Shown: positions 1 to 8,618 of the stretch, one piece after another
Layout of the letters: each line of letters opens with the position of its first letter
How positions within the stretch are numbered: position 1 is the first letter of the stretch
Source of the DNA: Streptomyces acidicola
Lineage (GTDB): Bacteria; Actinomycetota; Actinomycetes; Streptomycetales; Streptomycetaceae
NCBI RefSeq assembly: GCF_009377235.1
Contig: NZ_VMNX01000091.1
Coordinates: 1 to 34,036, forward strand
Reading direction: 5' to 3'
Length of the DNA: 34,036 nucleotides
Notes under the pieces: generated by a model
Told to the model about the DNA's origin: nothing
Databases searched by the model: none
What the model saw: the letters and a program-made list of their open reading frames with translations, nothing else
Made by a program: the position numbers and the translations under genes

Positions 1-2
1 GC

Positions 3-164
3 CCAACCCGCCCGGCGGTCGCCAACCACCGGCCAGCACGAGGAGCGCACCGGCCTGTTGCCCACCCCCACCCCGGCGGTGCCTCATCCGGAGAGCCCTA
101 CTCCACATACGGCTACCGCGGCGTCGACATCACCGCCCCGCTGGAACAGGGTCAAGCTGGGTGA
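3..164 (+). CDS. possible 3' end of a gene entering from the left
   Basis: Frame 3 is open from the window edge to a TGA at 162-164. The last 25 or so residues (SSGEPYSTYGYRGVDITAPL and onward) read like a real protein C-terminus, while the proline- and arginine-rich part before them does not. An upstream frameshift or a chimera with flanking DNA is therefore possible. I do not recognise the family. The frame carries no visible domain, and its coding status rests only on plausible composition at its end. Confidence 0.25.
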   Translation, partial: PTRPAVANHRPARGAHRPVAHPHPGGASSGEPYSTYGYRGVDITAPLEQGQAG

Positions 165-206
165 CCCGGTCGAGACGAACTGGGAAGCGTCTTGCCCGAC
201 GGGCAT

Positions 207-254
207 CTTCCGTAGGTTCTTCCGTAGGTTCTTCCGTAGGTTCTTCCGTAGGTA
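207..254. repeat. four tandem copies of a 12-bp unit
   Basis: The unit CTTCCGTAGGTT occurs at 207-218, 219-230 and 231-242, and as CTTCCGTAGGTA at 243-254. The first three copies are identical and the fourth differs in its last base. There are no spacers between units, so this is not a CRISPR array. It lies about 165 bp upstream of the GH15 start, in the otherwise empty 165-418 stretch. Confidence 0.95.
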
Positions 255-418
255 CTGAAGAACCGTGGCACCGGCTGTCCGCACGGCGGTGCCGCCGCCG
301 CTCTCCGTCGCGGCGCCCTCGTTCCGCGTCCCGTGGCACCCGCGTCGCACAGGGCGGACAGTAGGAGCAGGGGCATCAACAGTGGGGGCAAGGGCCTCAG
401 GGGCATCAGGGAGGCGAG

Positions 419-2242
419 ATGATCATGGAACGCTACCCGCCCATCGCCGACCACGGCCTCGTCGGCGACCTGCAGACCGCTGCTCTGGTCTCGTCCCAGG
501 GAGTCGTCGACTGGTTCGCGGCTCCCCGGTTCGACTCGCCCAGTGTCTTCGCTGCCCTGCTCGATCACGACCGCGGCGGCTACTTCCTGTTGGCGCCGGA
601 GGACCGGAACACCATCTGCAAGCAGCTCTACTACCCCGACACCGCGGTTCTGGTGACGCGGTTCATGTCGCCGGACGGGGTCGGCGAGATTTTCGACTGC
701 ATGCCACCGGACCGCACCGGCACCCCCACGGACAGACATGTGCTGCTGCGCGGCGCGCGAGCCGTGCGCGGAACGGTGCACTTCACTCTGGAGTGCCGTC
801 CGCGGTTCGACTATGGCCGGGCCACTCACCACCTCGACGTGCGGGACGGTACCGCCACGTTCCGGGCACCGAATGTCACCGCCTACCTGCAGAGCACCTT
901 CCCCCTGCAGCCGGACGGCACGGACATGCGGGGTGAGGTGACCTTGAGGCCAGGTGAGCTGGCCGTGGCTGTGTTTACCGTCGGCGGGCCCGATGGCGAC
1001 ACGCCGCCGCCGGTCGACCCGGGCCATGCGATGGAGCAGTTCTGGGACGTGGTGGACTTCTGGCAGCACTGGGTGCGCTCCTCCCGGTACCGCGGCCGGT
1101 GGCCATATGTGGTGCACCGCTCGGCCATCACGCTCAAGCTGCTCACCTACGCACCCACGGGTGCCCCCGTCGCCGCCGCCACCATGGGCCTGCCCGAGCA
1201 GGTGGGCGGTGAACGCAACTGGGACTACCGCTACACCTGGGTACGCGACGGCTCCCTGTCCGTGCGCGCCCTCCTCGATCTGGGGTTCGCCGAGGAGGCC
1301 GCGCAGTTCACGCACTGGCTGGGTGACCGTCTCCAGGCCCGGGAGCGCATCGACGGCGAACCGCTGCAGATCATGTACCGCGTCGACGGGGACCCCGAGC
1401 TGCCGGAGGAGGTTCTCCCGCACTTCGAGGGCTATCGCGGTTCGTATCCGGTGAGAGCGGGGAACGCGGCGGCCGATCAGCTGCAGCTGGACATCTATGG
1501 GGAGGCGCTCTACGCCCTGTCGGAGGGGCGTGAGATCGCCATGGGAAGCAGCTACCACGGCTGGAAGAACCTCGCCCGGACGCTGGACTGGCTCGCCGAT
1601 TCCTGGGACCGCCCCGACGAGGGCATCTGGGAGACCCGTGGCGGGCGCCAGGACTTCACCTTCAGCCGGATCATGGCGTGGGTGGCCCTGGACCGGGGGC
1701 TGCGCCTGGCGCGCGAGTACAGCCGTCCCGCCGATGCCCCTCGTTGGACCGCGGCTCGCGACGCGATCCTCGAACAGGTGATGCAGCGGGGCTGGAACGA
1801 GAAGGAGCAGGCCCTCGTCCAGCACTACGGAGGTGATGTCCTCGACGCTTCGCTGCTGCTCGTCCCGCGCCTCGGGTTCCTGGCGCCCAGGACGGTGAGC
1901 TGGCTGTCGACCCTGGACGCGATGGAGCGCACGCTGGTGTCGGACAGCCTCGTCTACCGCTACGACCCCGCGGCCTCTCCGGACGGTCTGCAGGGCTCCG
2001 AAGGCACCTTCAGCCTCTGCACCTTCCTCTACGTGGATGCTCTCGCCCGTGCCGGCCGGATCCGTCCGGCGCGCTATGCCTTCGAGAAGATGCAGACCTA
2101 TGCCAACCACGTCGGCCTGTTCGCTGAGGAGATCGGCCCCACTGGCGAGCAGTTGGGCAACTTCCCGCAGGCCTTCACACACCTGTCGCTGATCATGGCC
2201 GCCACCACCCTGGACGACGCCCTCGACCAGCAGCGCGACTGA
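419..2242 (+). CDS. glycoside hydrolase family 15 protein (glucoamylase/trehalase-like)
   Basis: 607-residue cytoplasmic protein with no signal peptide. It opens with the GH15 N-terminal signature (RYPPIADHGLVGDLQTAALV), followed by an N-terminal beta-sandwich and a C-terminal (alpha/alpha)6 barrel. Barrel motifs are ERNWDYRYTWVRDGS (about residue 260-275), IWETRGG near residue 404, carrying the expected general-acid Glu, and GEQLGNFPQAFTH near 576, carrying the expected base. Family members in actinomycetes hydrolyse alpha-linked glucosides, including trehalose; the substrate cannot be read here. ATG at 419 sits 4 nt after AGGGAGG (408-414). The in-frame ATG at 425 is equally possible and gives the more usual MERYPP start. 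The length is normal. The stop codon begins a degenerate tandem repeat. Confidence 0.93.
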   Translation: MIMERYPPIADHGLVGDLQTAALVSSQGVVDWFAAPRFDSPSVFAALLDHDRGGYFLLAPEDRNTICKQLYYPDTAVLVTRFMSPDGVGEIFDCMPPDRTGTPTDRHVLLRGARAVRGTVHFTLECRPRFDYGRATHHLDVRDGTATFRAPNVTAYLQSTFPLQPDGTDMRGEVTLRPGELAVAVFTVGGPDGDTPPPVDPGHAMEQFWDVVDFWQHWVRSSRYRGRWPYVVHRSAITLKLLTYAPTGAPVAAATMGLPEQVGGERNWDYRYTWVRDGSLSVRALLDLGFAEEAAQFTHWLGDRLQARERIDGEPLQIMYRVDGDPELPEEVLPHFEGYRGSYPVRAGNAAADQLQLDIYGEALYALSEGREIAMGSSYHGWKNLARTLDWLADSWDRPDEGIWETRGGRQDFTFSRIMAWVALDRGLRLAREYSRPADAPRWTAARDAILEQVMQRGWNEKEQALVQHYGGDVLDASLLLVPRLGFLAPRTVSWLSTLDAMERTLVSDSLVYRYDPAASPDGLQGSEGTFSLCTFLYVDALARAGRIRPARYAFEKMQTYANHVGLFAEEIGPTGEQLGNFPQAFTHLSLIMAATTLDDALDQQRD

Positions 2243-2313
2243 GAACCACGGCGGAGAACCACGGCTGAACGGCTGCTGAGCACGACGGCTGAGCATGACG
2301 GCTGAGAACTCCC
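2240..2313 (+). repeat. degenerate 13-bp tandem repeat starting at the GH15 stop codon
   Basis: Units are TGAGAACCACGGC (2240-2252), GGAGAACCACGGC (2253-2265), a shortened TGAACGGCTGC (2266-2276), TGAGCACGACGGC (2277-2289), TGAGCATGACGGC (2290-2302) and a partial TGAGAAC from 2303. The first TGA is the stop codon of the GH15 gene, and most units carry a TGA in the same phase of the unit. The stretch to 2356 separates two convergent genes, and I see no strong hairpin terminator in it. Confidence 0.85.
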
Positions 2314-2356
2314 AACGAAATGAGTCGGAGCGTGCCGCCCGAGGTCGCGCAGCGGT

Positions 2357-3196
<840 letters not shown>

Positions 3197-3466
3197 GCCG
3201 GTTCTCCTCCTCAACTGGCTGACCTCATGGCCCAATGCGGGTCGGGTTCGGGTCGGGTCGGCTCCTGTCGCCACCGAATCATCCGGAGGCCCGGACCACA
3301 CGCCGGACGTGGGCAGATTGCGCCGATCGGTCGAAGACGGCCGGGCCCGGAGGGCAGGTGGCTCCGCCGCCCATCGACAGGACGCCCCCCTCTCCCCCTC
3401 CCGCGGACGACTCCCCCAGGGGTGCGGGCGCTCTTACGGGGTGCGGGCGATGTGTGCGCGGGATAG

Positions 3467-3488
3467 CCTGATTGAGAGGAAAATCAGG
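3467..3488. promoter_or_regulatory. inverted repeat in the SDR / ferredoxin divergent gap
   Basis: CCTGATT (3467-3473) and AATCAGG (3482-3488) form a perfect 7-bp inverted repeat with an 8-nt spacer, an operator-sized element. It lies in the 550-bp gap (3197-3746) between the divergent SDR and ferredoxin genes. Otherwise that gap holds a GGGTCGG-rich stretch near 3240-3260 and the 9-bp repeats at 3531-3575. No regulator gene is adjacent, so this is only a candidate site. Confidence 0.35.
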
Positions 3489-3530
3489 ATCTAGGCGGTT
3501 TTGCAGACGCCGATTGCCTCGCTTTGTGTG

Positions 3531-3575
3531 GCTGTACGCCTTGTGCGCCTTGTACGTCTTGTACGTCTTGTACGC
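3531..3575. repeat. five tandem 9-bp units upstream of the ferredoxin gene
   Basis: Consecutive units are GCTGTACGC, CTTGTGCGC, CTTGTACGT, CTTGTACGT and CTTGTACGC. Because the period is a multiple of three, each frame reads as a repeated tripeptide (for example V-R-L), which creates a spurious N-terminal extension in frame with the ferredoxin. The array ends 171 bp before the ferredoxin ATG. Confidence 0.9.
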
Positions 3576-3746
3576 GGTGATCAATTCTTTCTGCGGAGAC
3601 CCGCCGAGCGCGGTGCACCCCCTCGCAGTTCGCAGGCAGAGATGGGCAACGGCCCATTCCCTCTCCGCCAGCCCGTCTCGCGCTTTGCGCGCCGGAGTAG
3701 CGCCGGCTTCAGGGTCCGCAGCTCGCAGTACCTGCGGGAGGTCGGG

Positions 3747-3974
3747 ATGAGAATTGTCGTTGATCTTTCCCGATGTGAAGGGTATGCGCAGTGCGCGTTC
3801 CTGGCTCCGGACGCGTTCCGGATGCATGGCGAGGAAGCGCTGATGTACGACCCGAGCCCTGATGACGCCCGGCGCGACCAGGTGCTACGCGCCGCGGCGG
3901 CCTGCCCGGTCCAGGCGATTCTGGTCGACCAGTTGGAGGGGCGGGACGCACCGGTGGAGGCGTCGGGGTCATGA
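3747..3974 (+). CDS. small [3Fe-4S]-type ferredoxin
   Basis: 75-residue acidic ferredoxin of the kind that feeds electrons to actinobacterial P450s. Cluster ligands are Cys10 and Cys16 in CEGYAQC, and Cys53 in the C-terminal CPV. The position that would hold a fourth Cys in a [4Fe-4S] ferredoxin is Tyr13, which points to a three-cysteine [3Fe-4S] cluster. ATG at 3747 follows GGGAGG (3736-3741) by 5 nt and gives the usual family length. An in-frame ATG at 3501 would add 82 residues made of repeat-derived and arginine-rich sequence and is rejected. The stop overlaps the reductase start by four bases (ATGA at 3971-3974), so the two are translationally coupled. Confidence 0.93.
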   Translation: MRIVVDLSRCEGYAQCAFLAPDAFRMHGEEALMYDPSPDDARRDQVLRAAAACPVQAILVDQLEGRDAPVEASGS

Positions 3975-5362
3975 CCAGCGCCGACAACCTGCGAGCGTTC
4001 AAGCGCGACGGCCGCATCGTGGTCGTCGGGGCCTCACTGGCGGGACTGAGGGCCGCGGAGGCTCTGCGCGCCGAGGGCTTCACCGGATCGTTGACCATGA
4101 TCGGCGACGAGTTGGGCGAGCCCTACGACCGGCCCCCCTTGTCCAAGCAGGTACTGACCGGGTGGGTACCGGCCGGGGACACCACGCTGCCGCGACGTCG
4201 TGACATCGATGCGGAGTGGCTGCTGGGTGTGCCCGCCGGCGGGCTGGACCTGGCGACCAACCATGTCCGTCTCGCCGACGGACGCGAGGTCCCCTTCGAC
4301 CGAGTGCTGATCTCTACCGGGGTACGGGCCCGGCCCTGGTTCGTGGAGAGCGAGGCAGCCCTGGACGGCGTGTTCGTCGTCCGTACGCGCGAGCACGCCG
4401 AGAGCCTGCGGCAAGCCCTCGCCGCCGGGCCCTCCCGTGTGCTGGTCATCGGTGCGGGATTCACCGGCTCCGAGATCGCCTCCGTCTGCCGTGAGCGGGA
4501 CATCCCCGTGACCGTCGCCGAACGCGCGCCGGCCCCGCTGGTCGGGGCGCTCGGCGCGATGATCGGCGAGGTCGCGGCGGACATGCAGCGCGCTCACGGT
4601 GTCGACCTGCGTTGTGGCGTCAAGGTCACCCAACTGGAGGGCGACGCTCAGGGGCGGCTCCGCCGTGCTCACTTCGACGACGGCAGCACGGTCGACGCCG
4701 ATGTGGCGGTGGTGGCGCTCGGGGGCATCCGCAACACCGAGTGGCTGCGGGATTCGGGACTGGCGGCGGGCGTCTGGGGCATCGCCTGCGACACGGGCTG
4801 TCGCGCCCTCGACCTCAACGGCCTGGTCACCGACGACGTCTTCGTCGCCGGAGACGTGGCACGCTGCCCGAACCCGGTCTACGAGTACCGGCTCATCTCG
4901 CTGGAGCACTGGGTCAACGCCGTGGAGCAGGCCGAGGTCGCGGCGCACAACATGGTCAGTGGCCAGGCGGACCGCTGGCCGCACCTGTCCATCCCGCTGT
5001 TCTGGTCGATCCAGTTCGGCGTCAACATCAAGTCCGTCGGCGTGCCGACCTTCGCCGACGAGGTGGCCGTCACCCAGGGGTCGGTGTCCGACCACCGTTT
5101 CGTCGCCTCATACGGCTATCGGGGCCGCGTCACCGCGGCGGTGAGCTTCGACAACGCGAAGTGGCTGGACCACTACCGGCGGCTGATCGAGACGGCCGCA
5201 CCTTTCCCGCCGCCCTGCCCCACGCCCGACCAGCCTGTGGACATGAAACCGGTGCCCGTCGACTTCCCCGGCCCCACCCTGCTCGCCGAGGGCGCCACCG
5301 TGGTCGTCACCGGTCATGACCCGGGTGAGCGGCGCGTCACGTCCGCGCAGCAGCACCCGTAG
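3971..5362 (+). CDS. FAD-dependent NAD(P)H:ferredoxin reductase
   Basis: 463-residue pyridine nucleotide-disulfide oxidoreductase-fold protein of the putidaredoxin/rubredoxin reductase type. The FAD-binding GASLAG is at residues 20-25 within VVVGASLAGLRAAEAL, followed by YDRPPLSK. The NAD(P)H-binding GAGFTG is at 161-166, and the C-terminal FAD motif DDVFVAGDVAR is at 288-298 with Asp295. Residues 307-360 (LEHWVNAVEQ onward) are the usual reductase C-terminal domain. It should pass electrons from NAD(P)H to the ferredoxin encoded immediately upstream and on to the P450 44 bp downstream. The extreme C-terminus (about residues 410-463) is proline-rich and variable. Its stop codon lies inside a perfect 17-bp tandem duplication. 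Confidence 0.94.
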   Translation: MTSADNLRAFKRDGRIVVVGASLAGLRAAEALRAEGFTGSLTMIGDELGEPYDRPPLSKQVLTGWVPAGDTTLPRRRDIDAEWLLGVPAGGLDLATNHVRLADGREVPFDRVLISTGVRARPWFVESEAALDGVFVVRTREHAESLRQALAAGPSRVLVIGAGFTGSEIASVCRERDIPVTVAERAPAPLVGALGAMIGEVAADMQRAHGVDLRCGVKVTQLEGDAQGRLRRAHFDDGSTVDADVAVVALGGIRNTEWLRDSGLAAGVWGIACDTGCRALDLNGLVTDDVFVAGDVARCPNPVYEYRLISLEHWVNAVEQAEVAAHNMVSGQADRWPHLSIPLFWSIQFGVNIKSVGVPTFADEVAVTQGSVSDHRFVASYGYRGRVTAAVSFDNAKWLDHYRRLIETAAPFPPPCPTPDQPVDMKPVPVDFPGPTLLAEGATVVVTGHDPGERRVTSAQQHP

Positions 5363-5380
5363 GGCAGCAGCACCCGTAGG
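5347..5380. repeat. perfect 17-bp tandem duplication over the reductase stop codon
   Basis: GCAGCAGCACCCGTAGG occurs at 5347-5363 and again at 5364-5380. The first copy contains the reductase TAG (5360-5362). The second copy merges into the GGAGG-rich leader of the P450 gene, so the duplication lengthens the reductase-P450 spacer. Confidence 0.95.
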
Positions 5381-5406
5381 AGGGAAGGGAACAGGAGGAA
5401 AGCGAG

Positions 5407-6627
5407 ATGACCACGATCCAGAGGCCCGACACGCTGCGCCGGATTCTCGACTACTCCTCCCGGGCCGACCCGTATCCGCTGTACGCCGAGCTGCGCAGGA
5501 CGCCGGTGGCCCGGCAGGAGGACGGCAGCTACGTCATCAGCACGTATCGCGAGCTCACGGGCATACTGCACAACCCGCACCTGAGCTCCGACGTCCGCAA
5601 TCTGGCGCATCCGATGCCCCTGTACGAGGAACGCACCACGCCGTCGTTCATCAACCTCGACCCGCCCGAGCACGACCGCCTGCGCCGTTTGGCGATGCGC
5701 CATTTCGGCCCCCCGCACACCCCGGGGCTGGTGACCGGCCTGGAACCCGCCCTGACCGCCACCGTCAGCAGTCTGGCCGACGGGTTCGCGGGCAAAGGGC
5801 AGATCGACATCGTCGACGATTTCGCCTACCCGTTCCCCGTCACTGTGATCTGCCACGTGCTCGGCGTGCCCCGCGAGGACGAACCGAGGTTCCACGTGTG
5901 GGTGGACGCCATCGTCAACTCGATCGACTACGACCCCAAGACCGACCCGAAGGAAAAACTCGACAACGGCGTGCAGGCCACCAAAGACCTGCACCAGTAC
6001 CTCGGCGGGCTGCTGGAACAACGACACGCCCGGCCTACCGACGACCTGTTGTCGCGGCTGGCCAACGACGACGGGCCGGACGGGCGAATGACCGACGACG
6101 AAATCGTCAGCACCGCCCACCTGCTCCTCATCGCCGGCCACGAGACCACCGTCAACCTCATCACCAACGGCATGCTGACGCTGCTGCGCCACCCCCAGGT
6201 CCTGCAGCGACTGCGCAACGAACCGGGCCTGGTCGTGCCGCTGGTAGAGGAACTGCTGCGTTACGAGCCGCCCGTGCACATCATTCCCTGGCGGGCGGCG
6301 TACAGCGACATCACCGTCGCCGACACCGTCATCCCCAAGGGCTCGCAGATCATGCTGATGCTGGCCTCGGGCAGCCGCGACCCGAACCGCTTCCACGATC
6401 CCGACCGCTTCGACCCCGATCGGCGTGACAACGAGCACCTGGGATTCGGCAGCGGCATCCATCTGTGCTTCGGCGGCCCGTTGGCCCGGCGGGAGACCCA
6501 GATCGCGCTGACCGAGCTGGTACGCCGCCTCGATCGGCCCAGGCTGGTCACCGATCCGCCTCCGTACCGGCGCAGCCCCGTTCTTCGTGGTCCGATCCAC
6601 CTTCACGTCGAGCAGGGTGGCGGCTGA
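5407..6627 (+). CDS. cytochrome P450 monooxygenase
   Basis: 406-residue soluble bacterial P450. The I-helix oxygen-activation motif AGHETT is at 243-248, the K-helix E-x-x-R is Glu282/Arg285 in EELLRYEPP, and the heme-binding loop FGSGIHLCFGG is at 347-357 with thiolate Cys354. The N-terminal DPYPLYAELR and the INLDPPEHDRLRRL segment are typical of class I actinobacterial P450s. I cannot assign a CYP family or substrate. A strong ribosome site (ACAGGAGGAA, 5391-5400) precedes the ATG. The gene is third in a ferredoxin-reductase-P450 operon, so the locus encodes a complete NAD(P)H-to-heme chain. It ends only 19 bp before the convergent GAP gene. Confidence 0.95.
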   Translation: MTTIQRPDTLRRILDYSSRADPYPLYAELRRTPVARQEDGSYVISTYRELTGILHNPHLSSDVRNLAHPMPLYEERTTPSFINLDPPEHDRLRRLAMRHFGPPHTPGLVTGLEPALTATVSSLADGFAGKGQIDIVDDFAYPFPVTVICHVLGVPREDEPRFHVWVDAIVNSIDYDPKTDPKEKLDNGVQATKDLHQYLGGLLEQRHARPTDDLLSRLANDDGPDGRMTDDEIVSTAHLLLIAGHETTVNLITNGMLTLLRHPQVLQRLRNEPGLVVPLVEELLRYEPPVHIIPWRAAYSDITVADTVIPKGSQIMLMLASGSRDPNRFHDPDRFDPDRRDNEHLGFGSGIHLCFGGPLARRETQIALTELVRRLDRPRLVTDPPPYRRSPVLRGPIHLHVEQGGG

Positions 6628-6646
6628 CCCGAAAGCGCGCAGGTTC

Positions 6647-7324
6647 TCAGGTGGCGAGGATGCTGATGCCGTCGCCGAGGAGCTTGAGGCCGAGCACGAA
6701 GAAGAGGACGGCCAGGACGGCGTCGTTGTGCTGCGCGGCCCAGTCCCGCCAGTTGCCGAGGATGCTTTTGGCACGTTCGCCCATGACCAGGTAGACGGCG
6801 AGTGGTGCGAGCACTCCGAGGGAGGCGATGACCACGAAGATCGCGAGTGTTCCGATCTGCTGTGGCACGGGGAGCCCGGCGGAGCTGATCGAGGCGCCCG
6901 CGGCGATGGTCAGGGGCGCGTTCTTGAGGTTGGCCGCCGAGAGCAGCAGCGCCAGGCCGAGGATCTTGACGGGAGTGAAGCGGTCGATCGCCGCCATCCA
7001 CTTCGGAAGCTGTGCCTGGGAGGGGTCTCTGGGGCGGCGGCGCCACTGACGGGCACCGAAGAGGGAGAGGAGCACGCCCAGGGCGAGTTTGAGGGCTCCG
7101 ACCCAGGTGGCCGGGTGCTTGTGGGTGGAGGCTCCGCCGGTGCCGCCGACGACCAGCATGATTGCGCCGAGCGCTGCGAGCCCCAGAACCCAGCCGAAGG
7201 CGAACAGCAGTCCGTTGAAGCGTCCCCGCGGGGTGGCCAGGATGAGGATGATCGCCACGATCGGGAGTGGGCTGGCGGCAACACCGGCGGCCAGGCCCAG
7301 CACATCACCGACAGCGTGCCCCAC
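6647..7324 (-). CDS. GAP-family six-helix membrane protein
   Basis: 225-residue integral membrane protein of the GAP / sulfolipid-1-addressing (Sap) family. Hydrophobic segments lie at about residues 5-30, 37-60, 73-92, 118-145, 155-182 and 203-223. Family-like motifs are ASPLPIVAIILIL near the N-terminus, GARQWRRRPR after helix 3 and ALLLSAANLKN near residue 130. Mycobacterial members are tied to export of cell-envelope glycolipids; the role in Streptomyces is not established. The GTG at 7324 is chosen because CCGGAGG stands 5 nt upstream and the first helix begins right after it. The frame stays open far upstream, but that part is arginine-rich and non-membrane. It converges on the P450 gene. 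Confidence 0.85.
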   Translation of the reverse strand: MGHAVGDVLGLAAGVAASPLPIVAIILILATPRGRFNGLLFAFGWVLGLAALGAIMLVVGGTGGASTHKHPATWVGALKLALGVLLSLFGARQWRRRPRDPSQAQLPKWMAAIDRFTPVKILGLALLLSAANLKNAPLTIAAGASISSAGLPVPQQIGTLAIFVVIASLGVLAPLAVYLVMGERAKSILGNWRDWAAQHNDAVLAVLFFVLGLKLLGDGISILAT

Positions 7325-7562
7325 AGGGACCTCCGGGGGAGAGATGGATGATCCGGAGCGGACTGCCCGTGTCGGCCGGCTCGAGGCCGACGTGCCTGGC
7401 CCTGGGACGGGCACAGCCCTCTCCGCCATCGTGGAGGTCTCCGGACCTGGCGGCCATCGGCCGGCGGCGAACAGGTGACCTGACCATCGGCCTTCGCGCA
7501 CGCATGTGGGCCCTACAGCGCGACAGCTCGGCAGTTGTTCAGAGCGGAAGCTCAGGACCGGC

Positions 7563-7591
7563 GGTAGTAAATCAGCGTGGTAGTAATTCAG
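7563..7591. repeat. two near-identical 13-mers with a 16-bp period
   Basis: GGTAGTAAATCAG (7563-7575) and GGTAGTAATTCAG (7579-7591) differ at one base. They are AT-rich relative to their surroundings and end 36 bp before the ATG of the DUF4291 remnant, so they may be part of its old promoter or operator. The rest of 7325-7627 shows no gene I can support. Confidence 0.7.
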
Positions 7592-7627
7592 TGGCCGCCC
7601 GAACCCGCGAACCCCACGCTGTACGCC

Positions 7628-7840
7628 ATGGAAGAACCGCAACACCGGATCAGTGCGGCCTACGCGGAATCCACGATCACCGTCTACCAGGCGTACTCCC
7701 CGGCCATCGGCCTGCCCGCCGTCCGCGAGGACCGCTTCCCCGCCGAATGGACGCGGGGCAGGACGGCGTGGATCAAGCCCGACGTTCTCGAACGTATCCA
7801 GGAGGGTGCAGCGCTTCTGGCGTGGAGACCGGGCCTGTGA
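7628..7840 (+). pseudogene. truncated DUF4291 gene (N-terminal fragment)
   Basis: From ATG 7628 the first 50 or so residues (MEEPQHRISAAYAESTITVY, then QAYSPAIGLPAVREDRFPAEW and WIKP) match the conserved start of DUF4291 proteins, which normally run to about 190-200 residues. After WIKP the family continues with a tryptophan- and methionine-rich stretch. Here the frame switches to unrelated sequence (DVLERIQEGAALLAWRPGL) and stops at 7840. About three quarters of the protein is therefore missing. The DNA from the break to about 8030 has no recognisable coding content and may be foreign. The family's function is unknown to me. Confidence 0.75.
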
Positions 7841-7994
7841 CTCTTCCTGGCTCCTTCGCCCAGTTCGCGCGCCAACCCTGTGGCCGGGCTCAGTCGAACC
7901 CTTCTCCACCCGCTTCCTGACCCATGTCAAGGAAAGCCCCTGCAGACCGATGAGTTTCCGCGTCGGCGGGCGTCTACCGGTGTGACAGTCCCGA

Positions 7995-8016
7995 CCAGGC
8001 ACAAGCCAGGCACAAG
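7995..8016. repeat. perfect 11-bp tandem duplication
   Basis: CCAGGCACAAG occurs at 7995-8005 and 8006-8016, immediately upstream of the ribosome site (AGGAG, 8021-8025) of the SRPBCC gene. Confidence 0.9.
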
Positions 8017-8032
8017 AACGAGGAGACGAAGC

Positions 8033-8485
8033 ATGAGCACCGAGCAGACCACCCCGGCCGACGGCTTCTCCTACAAGCTGACCCGGACGCTCGACGCCCC
8101 CGCGGTGAAGGTGTGGCGGGCGTGGACCACCCCCGAGCAGTATGCCCAGTGGGCTTACGCTGCTGCCGGCTCCGTCGAGATGGACGTACGGCCGGGCGGA
8201 GCGTGGAAGGCCACGATGGTCACGCCCGACGGCGGGCAATTCCCGCTGACCGGCTCGTATCTTGAGGTAGCCGAGAATCGCCTCCTGGTGGTCGGCATGG
8301 ACGTACCCGGCAAGCCCGCGCCCGCGGCCATGACCGTGGAACTCGACGAGCAGGACGACCAGCGCACGCAGATCGTGCTTCACCAGACCTGCGACACCGC
8401 CGGGGAACGCGACATGGCCGAGCAGGGCAGCACCATGCTCCTCGACAGCCTGAGCGTCTTCCTGGCCGATGAGGCGAGGAGCTGA
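8033..8485 (+). CDS. SRPBCC / AHSA1-like START-fold protein
   Basis: 150-residue protein of the SRPBCC superfamily, subgroup related to the C-terminal domain of activator of Hsp90 ATPase (AHSA1). Diagnostic elements are LTRTLDAPAVKVWRAWTTPE at about residues 14-33, the glycine-containing RPGGAWKATM turn, and the C-terminal long helix (AEQGSTMLLDSLSVFLADE). These small helix-grip proteins bind hydrophobic ligands; neither ligand nor pathway can be read from this context. ATG 8033 follows AGGAG by 7 nt. The longer frame starting at 7880 crosses the duplicated non-coding leader and is not used. It follows the DUF4291 remnant on the same strand with no sign of an operon. Confidence 0.88.
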   Translation: MSTEQTTPADGFSYKLTRTLDAPAVKVWRAWTTPEQYAQWAYAAAGSVEMDVRPGGAWKATMVTPDGGQFPLTGSYLEVAENRLLVVGMDVPGKPAPAAMTVELDEQDDQRTQIVLHQTCDTAGERDMAEQGSTMLLDSLSVFLADEARS

Positions 8486-8618
8486 ACCCTGCTCAGAACC
8501 ACCAACCGGGCGTGGATCAAACAGGGTTGTGAACAGGGACTCAGCAGCGACATGTGCCGGAACCCTGACCTGCATCAACTGCTTTGGGCGAGCCCGCCGA
8601 TGGGTGGATCATGGCTAC

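Noticed and set aside
207..254. CRISPR-like array
   Set aside because: 12-bp units adjoin without spacers and there are no cas genes.
152..2296. 714-codon minus-strand frame over GH15
   Set aside because: Antisense to the well-supported GH15 gene; its C-terminus is just a translation of the 12-bp repeat (TYGR repeats).
3501..3746. 82-residue N-terminal extension of the ferredoxin in frame
   Set aside because: It is made of the 9-bp repeat (V-R-L repeats) and arginine-rich sequence. A proper ribosome site precedes the ATG at 3747 and the family length fits that start.
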